NCBI GenBank assembly: GCA_012031335.1
Contig: JAAUTT010000389.1
Coordinates: forward strand, 1 to 5,346
Length of the DNA stretch: 5,346 nt
Reading direction: 5' to 3'
Origin: Bacteroidales bacterium
GTDB lineage: Bacteria > Bacteroidota > Bacteroidia > Bacteroidales > JAAUTT01
Shown: piece after piece, positions 1-5,346 of the stretch
Numbering within the stretch: position 1 is the stretch's first letter
Layout of the letters: every line of letters begins with the position of its first letter
Notes under the pieces: generated by a model
What the model was told of the DNA's origin: nothing
Databases searched by the model: none
The model's input: only the letters and a program-made list of their open reading frames with translations
Program-made: the position numbers and the translations under genes

Positions 1-1246
1 AGAAAAGACTTACACTTAATGACAAGGTAATCTCCTTTTCCCAAACGACCTTCCTGATTCCATACATCCCAATCTGGCTGATATGACCGTAAGAGATCTC
101 ATTACCATGTCGGCAGGTCAGGAGCCCGATCCAACATTTACAACAGTAACCCGCGACTCCAACTGGGTAAAGTCTTTTTTGGCTACCCCGGTGAAATACA
201 AGCCTGGTACAAAATTCCTTTATAATTCACTTGCTACTTACATGCTTTCGGCAATTGTTCAGAAAGTAACAGGAGAGAAAGTTATTGATTACCTGAAACC
301 CCGGTTGTTTGATCCCTTGAAAATTGAAGGAATGGATTGGGAAGTTGATCCTCAGGGAAGAAATGTGGGTGGCTGGGGCCTCCGTTTAAAGACCGAAGAT
401 ATGGCAAAGTTTGGGCAACTTTTATTGCAAAAAGGCAAATGGGATGGAATGCCAATATTACCTAGCGAATGGATTGACGAAGCAACTTCTTTCAAAATTG
501 ATCAGGCTCCGGATGCAGCAAAAGCTGTTAAAGAATCGAGCGACTGGATGCAGGGTTACTGTTACCAGTTCTGGCGTTGCCGGCATAATGCCTTCAGGGC
601 CGATGGTGCTTATGGTCAATACATAATTGTACTGCCGGAACAAAATGCTGTTATTGCAATTACTAGTGAATCGCCCGACATGCAGGCCCAACTGAACCTT
701 GTTTGGGAGCATCTTCTTCCTGCATTTAAAAAAGAAGAGCTGCCGGCAAGTCCCAGGTCGGAATCAGTACTCCGGGAAAAACTGGAATCACTAAGTCTTC
801 CTGAATACCCAAAATCAAATGTTTATCCAATTATCAAATACATCGAAGCTAAAAAATACGCTTTTAGTAACGAAAGCGTTAATTTTGATACCATCTCTTT
901 TTCTTTCGGCAATAATTTATGCGAACTCACCTTGATGAATGATACTTCGGTATATAAACACAAATTTGCATCAGGAAAATGGAATACAGAAGAAACGGAT
1001 CGCCCAGGACCTTCTTTATTGTCAGGTGCTATAGCGGCCAATGCAGGTTTACCTCCCTTCAAAACTGCAGGTAATTATCAATGGGTGGACAGTTCAACAC
1101 TTGAACTTAAATTAAGGTATATTGAGAGTCCACATGCTGAGATTATGCTTTGTAAATTTTCGGGCGATTCCTTACAAATGGAAATCATGCGTAGTCTGGA
1201 TTTTGGCCAGCGAAAAACCGATCTGACAGGAAAAATGATAAAATAA
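1..1246 (+). CDS. Serine hydrolase, beta-lactamase/PBP-like (class C fold), 5'-partial, frameshifted
   Basis: This is a serine hydrolase of the Beta-lactamase family PF00144, related to class C beta-lactamases, DD-peptidases and esterases; its substrate cannot be told. The 5' end lies outside the window, so the catalytic SxxK motif is not visible. From position 3 one frame reads KRLTLNDKVISF. From 38 a second frame reads FPNDLPDSIHPNLADMTVRD. The join needs one extra T in the TTTT at 36-39, so the ATG at 83 is an internal methionine and not a start. Counting from it, a YNS triad near residues 47-49 fits the second active-site motif, a block around RNVGGWGLRLKTEDMAKFGQ is typical of the family, and DGAYGQY at 174-180 takes the place of the KTG-type motif. 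A C-terminal extension of about 170 residues of unknown role follows. Stop codon at 1244-1246. Family assignment is firm; physiological role is open. Confidence 0.9.
36..39 (+). other. Frameshift in serine hydrolase (one T missing)
   Basis: Upstream of this TTTT run the family-like frame is the third forward frame; downstream it is the second. Adding one T gives a continuous reading through VISFFPNDLPD, which is what the family normally shows just before the conserved MTVRDLITMSAG block. This is either a homopolymer sequencing error or a real mutation. Confidence 0.8.
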
Positions 1247-1290
1247 GTATTTCAGAGCTTTATCAGGAATTGCCGGTAATACATTTTATT

Positions 1291-1818
1291 ATGAACAGAT
1301 TTTTCTGTATTTAATCCTGTCAATTATTATTTTCATAACCTGCTGGGGTGTTTTTTTCTACAACAACTACGGCGATAAACTTCCGACAGAAGTTAAGATT
1401 GATAGTATCATTGTTAAAAAAAGCAAACACCGCATGCATGTCTATTCGGATAGCAAGCTTATAAAATCCTACCGGATATCGTTAGGTAAAAATCCAGTGG
1501 GCGACAAACAATTTGAAGGAGATAAAAAAAACACCCGAAGGACTGTATTACATAAACGATAAGAATCCCAAAAGTACTTGCTATAAAAATCTGGGAATAT
1601 CATACCCCAACAATGCAGATAGAAAACTTTCAGCAAGTTTGGGTAAAAGCACCGGAGGCAGTATTAAAATTCATGGTTTGCTAAATGGCAAAGGCTGGAT
1701 AGGTCGCTTTCATCTTTTCAGCGATTGGACAGCAGGATGCATTGCTGTTACCAATCGTGAAATGGATGAGCTTTATGAGGCTGTTGTTATTGGAGCTTCT
1801 ATTGAAATACTACCTTAA
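1291..1818 (+). CDS. L,D-transpeptidase (YkuD fold), membrane-anchored, two frameshifts
   Basis: The product is an L,D-transpeptidase-type enzyme. Such enzymes use a catalytic cysteine to cross-link or modify peptidoglycan stem peptides in the periplasm. The clear motif is IHG near the middle, followed by SDWTAGCIAVTN near the C-terminus, with the nucleophilic Cys codon at 1738-1740. Upstream the text reads VYSDSKLIKSYRISLGKNPV and GDKQFEGDKKTPEG, typical of the ErfK/YafK-like branch. The frame must be repaired twice. The ATG at 1291 gives MNRFF, then needs one more T in the run 1300-1304 to continue as LYLILSIIIFITCWGVFFY, a signal anchor. The A8 run at 1524-1531 has one A too many. Repaired length is about 175 aa. 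An apparent TTG start at 1513 is an artefact of the second shift. The gene begins 44 bases after the serine hydrolase stop on the same strand, so an operon is likely. Confidence 0.87.
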
Positions 1819-1895
1819 CCCAAAAGTTGTTCTTTTTGAATTAAAATAAACCGTTTACTAAATCTCTCCCAGGTATCAAAACCTGCTTTGGGTTA
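1816..1895. repeat. Convergent intergenic gap with inverted repeat
   Basis: The 9-base sequence TAACCCAAA at 1816-1824 includes the transpeptidase stop codon. It is matched by its reverse complement TTTGGGTTA at 1887-1895. Between them, CAGGT and ACCTG (1870-1885) form a 5-bp hairpin with a 6-base loop. The repeat sits where two convergent genes end (stops at 1818 and 1960), so a termination structure is the natural guess, but neither side has a clean U-tract and the large loop is weak. Nothing else is seen up to 1959. Confidence 0.25.
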
Positions 1896-1959
1896 TAAAT
1901 ACTTAATTTACCCTTCAGTCCAAAACCAGAATACTTTCTGCTGAGTTAAAGTTTATCAA

Positions 1960-2770
1960 CTATTTTTGCAGTTTATTCTCCAGTTCTTTACTTACAAGTC
2001 TGTTAAGTTCACCCGAATTGAAGTCGTAATGCATAATAAAGGTAGGTTCGGTTGACATTTCAAATTCATTGTTTTTATTCCTGTCGAACCCAAAAGTAAT
2101 TAGCATATTTTTTTCGCCTTTCACAAATTCATAAGAAACGACGGTAGCATTTTCCTGTCTTAGCTGTCTAATTTTTCTTTCTTTCAATGAAAACACATAA
2201 ACCGAACTTAAATCATCCACTGTTATTTTACCATCACCATCTGTATCCTTATCCGCCCCTGTGAATACAGTTATAATCTCATCTTCATAATAGTGCGAAT
2301 CCATATCCTTACCAAGAAGACGCCCGTCGCACATTTTAATTAAGGCACCTTTATTATAATCATAAACAAGAAGATTATTAAAATAACCGTAATAATTCCC
2401 AGGCGAATATTTTTTCATGGAGCCTCCTTCATAATTTACCTGAGAATCCATAATCCCCAAAACCTCACTATCAATTTTTTCAGGTTTATCCAGTGTTTTT
2501 ACTTCAACAGGAATCAGATATACAAGATTTTGCGTATCTGTTAGAATTGGAGTTGCATATGAAATTATCTGCTGTCGTAAACTATCATTTTTCAGCTCTT
2601 CAACTTTTTTATCAGATAGCAGGGTGCTATGTGTTCGATCTCCTCCCATGGAATTTGGGTAAGTACAAAAATCACCAGAGATATAATTGCTATACCGGCA
2701 AATATCACTAATAATGTACTGAATAAGGCCAGCATTTTTTGATTGTAGTTTCTGATTTTTCAATATTCAT
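1960..2770 (-). CDS. Membrane-anchored EF-hand protein of unknown function, two frameshifts
   Basis: I do not recognise the family. The mature part is about 230 residues and contains a clean EF-hand calcium-binding loop, DTDGDGKITVDD (codons 2247-2212), preceded by a short stretch ending in FTGADK. A second, degenerate loop-like stretch, DRNKNNEFEMSTEP, lies about 50 residues later, so calcium binding is likely. The N-terminus has to be rebuilt. From ATG 2770 the frame reads MNIEKSETTIKK. One T added to the + strand run 2735-2740 continues it as MLALFSTLLVIFAGIAIISL, a membrane anchor. One more G at 2650-2651 then joins it to GGDRTHSTLLSDKK and the rest. Without repair only a TTG start at 2763 is available, and it gives a non-hydrophobic N-terminus that looks spurious. 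The ATG at 2735 is an alternative start. The protein probably faces the periplasm. It lies 120 bases downstream of the M48 protease gene on the same strand. Confidence 0.75.
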
Positions 2771-2807
2771 GATACTTTTAATTTGTACAAAATTTATGTT
2801 TAAGGTC

Positions 2808-2838
2808 CAATGGAACCTGCCTGGACAGGTATCCATTG
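2808..2838. terminator. Strong hairpin between protease and EF-hand genes; possible terminator or operator
   Basis: CAATGGAACCTG (2808-2819) and CAGGTATCCATTG (2826-2838) form a 12-bp stem with one bulged A and the 6-base loop CCTGGA. It lies 53 bases past the repaired protease stop (2891) and 38 bases before the EF-hand gene start (2770). On the + strand it is followed by the T-rich stretch 2841-2850, but no + strand gene reads into it. On the - strand the sequence after the stem is not U-rich. It may therefore be a stem that partly ends protease transcripts, an mRNA stability element, or a palindromic protein-binding site upstream of the EF-hand gene. No convincing Bacteroidota promoter pair was found beside it. 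Confidence 0.45.
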
Positions 2839-2890
2839 TGTTTTTATTTATTACAGTTGGTAGTCTTTTCGGATCGCGGACATTTCAATT

Positions 2891-3743
2891 TCATTGCTGA
2901 CTTTTAACCTGTTTTTCAATTAACTCTGTCATTTCCCGGGTAAGACCATCCCAGTTTATAACAGATCTTTCACATCAGCGTTGTCGGCTGCCGGGTTTTT
3001 CGAAGAAAAGCCTTCGATATACCTAAAGCGGTCAGCTGGACTGGGATGCGTGTCATCTTCACTTGTCTTGCGATTTATTACATTATTAAATTCATTCTCC
3101 AACTCAGTGGAAGTGCCACCTTTTATTTCATATAAATTATTAAAAGGACGTCTTAACCTTTTGGCCTCCTCAATCTCACGGTCGGCAAAGGTATTAAATT
3201 CCATATCTCGACGGATCACATGGGTAAGACCATTCCGGAAAGCCTGAACTCCATATGCCTGAGCAGCAACACGGTCGGCAAGTATTTCCTGCAAACGGGT
3301 AGCACCATGACTTATTCTCCGGAAGATAAAATGATATAACTTAAGAAAATGAAAGGCAAGATTCCACCATACGTTTTGTCCTGCGGCATATAATGCATAA
3401 AAATATTTACTCATATCGTTAATTACCCTGAGGGCTACTTCTCCACCAGCGGTATCGCGGTTGGAAAAATGACCGTATTCATGAGCAAGGACCGCTCGGA
3501 AATCGCTTTTGTTTAAAATCGTTTAAAAACGCCAATTCCTAAAATAAGAATCCGTTGAGCCTGGTCGTTATATTTTTCTTTACGGCTTCCTCTTTCGTAA
3601 ACTGCCAGGTCAGTTGTCGGGGTAATTCTTATTTCGTCAATTGGTCTTGTATCTAGCATTCTGGCAACTTCATCGGTGAGTTTGTATAATCCGGGAGCTT
3701 CTTCCTTTTTAAGCTCTCGTCCCGGATCGGAATAATTACGCTT
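2891..3743 (-). CDS. M48-family zinc metallopeptidase domain (C-terminal half of a split gene)
   Basis: This is the catalytic part of a gluzincin metalloprotease, peptidase family M48. Reading down from 3743, in frame with the preceding TPR ORF but after its TAA, the text is KRNYSDPGRELKKEEAPG and then TRPIDEIRITPTTDLAVYER. The zinc site is AHEYGHFSNRDTAGG, with HEYGH at 3483-3469. The third zinc ligand is the Glu of EILADRVAA (codon 3288-3286), giving HExxH plus ExxxD. Two frame repairs are needed: one T added in the + strand run 3522-3524 (restoring GVFKTILNKSDFRAV) and one A added at 2960-2961. The second replaces an early stop at 2956 with a tail, INWDGLTREMTELIEKQVKS, ending at TGA 2893-2891. 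The ATG at 3414 lies downstream of the active site and cannot be the true start. A hydrophobic stretch around QNVWWNLAFHFLKLYHFIF may touch the membrane. The role is probably membrane-associated proteolysis; the substrate is unknown. Confidence 0.85.
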
Positions 3744-3746
3744 TTA
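3744..3746 (-). other. In-frame TAA splitting TPR-membrane and M48 halves
   Basis: The frame reads MAEVDTL, stop, KRNYSDPG without any shift. The text before (the end of the third membrane segment) and after (the conserved DPG and EEAPGLY region) both look like parts of one M48 fusion protein. The stop therefore reflects a nonsense change, or a pair of compensating indels in the dozen or so codons around it, since DTL is not obviously conserved text. Confidence 0.6.
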
Positions 3747-4803
3747 TAACGTATCGACCTCAGCCATACCATATATAGTGAAACCAGCTCCAACAATTAA
3801 TGCCAGCATTAACTGAACAGGAATCCGGCCTATCATAAGAAAAAAGTACAGGAGACCACCTACCAGTGCCAATACCAAAATCAGAATTATTGGAAGGGAG
3901 AGGTAATAATAAACACCCCCGATATTGATAAGAAAACGATATAAAGGTCGTAAAAAATTGTTGTTATCAACTGGGTTTTTTGATTGAATCTGCCGTTCGA
4001 TAGAACGCACCGTATAATTCGAAAGCAGTTTTCCTGTAATAAACAAAAGCATAAGTCCAATAGCCCATATGGCAATTAGCCAGAAAAAGTATAAAGTATA
4101 TTTATTTTTGTTTAGGTTGCTGCTAATACCTGAACCCAAAAATTCTTTAACAGTTTCTTCTGGCAGACCCAGTTTTTGGGCAAGCAAAATTTCACTTTCG
4201 GCTTTTTCCCAGTCCTCTTTTATAGATGCAGCCAGTGCCGAAAAATAATGAGTTACCATCTCATCCGGATATAATGCTGACAAACGACGCGAAGCTTCTT
4301 CAAATTCGGTGATATACGATAATTGAAGGGCAAGCTGGGCCTTCATAGCTATAATATCCAAATCGCTGCCATTTGGTAATTTTTCGGCCTCTCTCAAAAG
4401 ATCAAGAGATTTTCCGAAATTTTGCAGTTCCCCTGGAAGTGTATAACAATACGCAAGTGATAACAGATTGTAGGCCGATTTTTCAATTTCAACAGCCTTT
4501 TTGCACAATTCCAAGCCTTCCACCGGCTTTCCAAGCTCGAAACGAATAGTACCTAATCTTCTCAAAAGTGGATCAAAACCGGGAACTTTGGCATAAACAA
4601 TGGAATACAGGCTATCAGCCAAAGGATAATTTCTTTGATCCATAGCTGCAGTTCCCTCTTTAAAAACGGGCACAATTGCCGGATCTATTTTTTCCAGCTG
4701 TTGTTCGATCAGTTTTTCCTTGTTCATATCTCTGGTATTGCCATGAGATCGTAAAACTGATGAACAGTGATAATGCAAGGATAATGGTTAGTTTGTTTTT
4801 CAT
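3744..4803 (-). CDS. TPR-like and membrane-spanning N-terminal half of the M48 metalloprotease
   Basis: This half precedes the peptidase domain in the same frame, separated only by TAA at 3746-3744, so I read the two as one gene of roughly 630 residues. Counting from the TTG at 4778, residues about 40-210 are helical with TPR-like repeats (pieces such as RNYPLADSLYSIVYAKVPGF and VTHYFSALAASIKEDWEKAE). Three hydrophobic segments follow near 229-249, 291-316 and 320-338. The start is uncertain. TTG 4778 gives an odd N-terminus, and ATG 4727 (MNKEKLIEQQ) is possible. ATG 4803 gives a good signal peptide, MKNKLTIILALSLFISFTIS, but in another frame; joining it needs a net one-base excess somewhere around 4730-4760, for example in the AAAA at 4753-4756. 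With the signal peptide, the TPR part would be periplasmic and probably bind a partner or substrate. Confidence 0.75.
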
Positions 4804-5140
4804 AATTGGTCAATTTTAAAATTCGAAAAATTGTTAATGATTTTGAAGAACATATCTGTTGGTGATTGGAACGCAGCTAAAAGAATAATTAAGCGGTATT
4901 TCGATCATGGTTGGCAATTGCATTGAATTTGCCTCTATAGTACTTAGGATGAAATGATATTGTTTCGTTTTGGAATAGAATTCTGGTAGCAGGATGATTT
5001 AAGTCAGATTTATACAGACAGGAAGTGTTCTTTTTTTTATATAAATCCATTAACCGGTAAAATTTGAATTGTTGGCAACGCGGGGCTGGGTAGGATAGCG
5101 CTAAGTCCAATAAGTAATCCGGAGATAAAGTTAATACAGG
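4804..5140. other. Intergenic stretch without a convincing gene
   Basis: These 337 bases separate the DUF1847-type gene from the protease gene, both on the minus strand. The longest ATG-started reading is 5050-4889 minus (53 codons, MDLYKKKNTSCLYKSDLNHP). It has no recognisable motif, and the only way to lengthen it is a TTG at 5110. A second minus frame after the DUF1847 stop reads FISGLLIGLSAILPSPALP, with no start codon of its own. I treat both as chance. A T8 run lies at 5031-5038. The perfect 12-base palindrome AATTTTAAAATT at 4812-4823 sits 9 bases upstream of the ATG at 4803 and could be a regulatory site, but such AT palindromes are common by chance. The protease promoter should lie here; no clear TAnnTTTG element was found. 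Confidence 0.5.
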
Positions 5141-5346
5141 TTACTCTTTCTTTCCAAATATTTCCATTGGATTATGCCTGTGTTCCCTGTCCTTTACAAT
5201 TAATGTGGTTGAAGGCACCTTCGAATGTGCGGAAAAAACCATATCGTGACCCACACATAACCCCCATCACTATATTCATTTCGGTTTTATTCTCATCAAG
5301 GTATAATGCCTGGCCGGCGGGATTACAGGATACACCCCGGGCTTCC
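5141..5346 (-). CDS. DUF1847-type putative metal-binding protein, C-terminal end, 5'-partial, frameshifted
   Basis: Only about the last 68 residues are in the window; the gene enters from the right edge. From 5345 the frame reads [20 protein letters not shown] and then [12 protein letters not shown]. Removing one C from CCC at 5250-5252 continues it as [20 protein letters not shown] and [16 protein letters not shown], ending at TAA 5143-5141. The pattern SCNPxGQA, then a hydrophobic strand with C-GHD, then VKDR and HNP near the end, is what I recall for DUF1847 (a family annotated as uncharacterised, probably metal-binding, cysteine-rich). Without the repair the frame ends at 5172 in unrelated text. 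No function can be assigned beyond possible metal binding. The cysteine-rich N-terminal part that would confirm the family is outside the window. Confidence 0.72.

Noticed and set aside
458..712. Minus-strand ORF inside the serine hydrolase
   Set aside because: It is a shadow of a well-supported coding frame. The same applies to the opposite-strand or out-of-frame ORFs at 411-626, 823-1062, 2493-2711, 2981-3247 and 3887-4075.
1242..1290. Transpeptidase start upstream of 1291 in the same frame as its membrane anchor
   Set aside because: That frame is open back to 1242 but has no ATG, GTG or TTG. The ATG at 1291 plus one missing T gives a typical signal anchor, which is more likely.
1513..1818. 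Stand-alone 101-residue protein starting at TTG 1513
   Set aside because: It is the catalytic C-terminal part of the L,D-transpeptidase. The preceding 80 codons lie in another frame and join at the A8 run.
2956..3414. Stand-alone 152-residue protein starting at ATG 3414
   Set aside because: Conserved M48 text, including the HEYGH zinc site, continues directly upstream in the same frame, and the family-like C-terminus continues past the stop in another frame.
3744..3746. Recoded stop codon (selenocysteine or programmed read-through) in the protease
   Set aside because: The codon is TAA, not TGA. No downstream recoding structure was seen, and the window is full of other frame damage, so error or mutation is simpler.
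4889..5050. Small minus-strand ORF of 53 codons
   Set aside because: It has an ATG but no recognisable domain, signal or helix pattern, and lies in an AT-rich gap where an ORF of this length arises by chance. It is noted only in the intergenic entry.

Overview
The window looks like a chromosomal piece from a member of the Bacteroidota. The evidence is the moderately low G+C content, the absence of Shine-Dalgarno sequences before starts, and the character of the proteins. I can place it no more precisely. No mobile element, RNA gene, CRISPR array or phage gene was seen. The dominant feature is technical or degenerative: all five protein-coding loci carry small frame disruptions, mostly one base gained or lost in a short homopolymer. 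Simple ORF calling therefore truncates or splits every gene. I reconstructed the reading frames by hand from family resemblance, and those reconstructions are inference.

Left part, + strand (1-1818): the 3' part of a serine hydrolase of the beta-lactamase/penicillin-binding-protein fold runs to 1246, with its 5' end outside the window. After a 44-base gap comes a complete membrane-anchored L,D-transpeptidase (YkuD fold), 1291-1818, with one lost and one gained base. The pair is probably co-transcribed, and the second enzyme acts on peptidoglycan. A convergent intergenic gap (1819-1959) follows.

Middle, - strand (1960-4803): read in the direction of transcription, the order is (i) a large membrane protein with a probable signal peptide, a TPR-like domain, about three membrane segments and a C-terminal M48 zinc metallopeptidase domain with HEYGH (4803-2891), broken by an in-frame stop and three frame changes; (ii) a 120-base gap with a strong hairpin; (iii) a membrane-anchored protein of unknown function with an EF-hand calcium-binding loop (2770-1960).

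Right edge, - strand (5141-5346): the C-terminal end of a DUF1847-type putative metal-binding protein. Between it and the protease gene lies a 337-base stretch with no convincing gene.

I see no new multi-gene system. The most useful results are the reconstructed TPR-membrane-M48 fusion, the DUF1847 tail recovered across a frameshift, and evidence that the disruptions are systematic and so more likely sequencing errors than pseudogenes.
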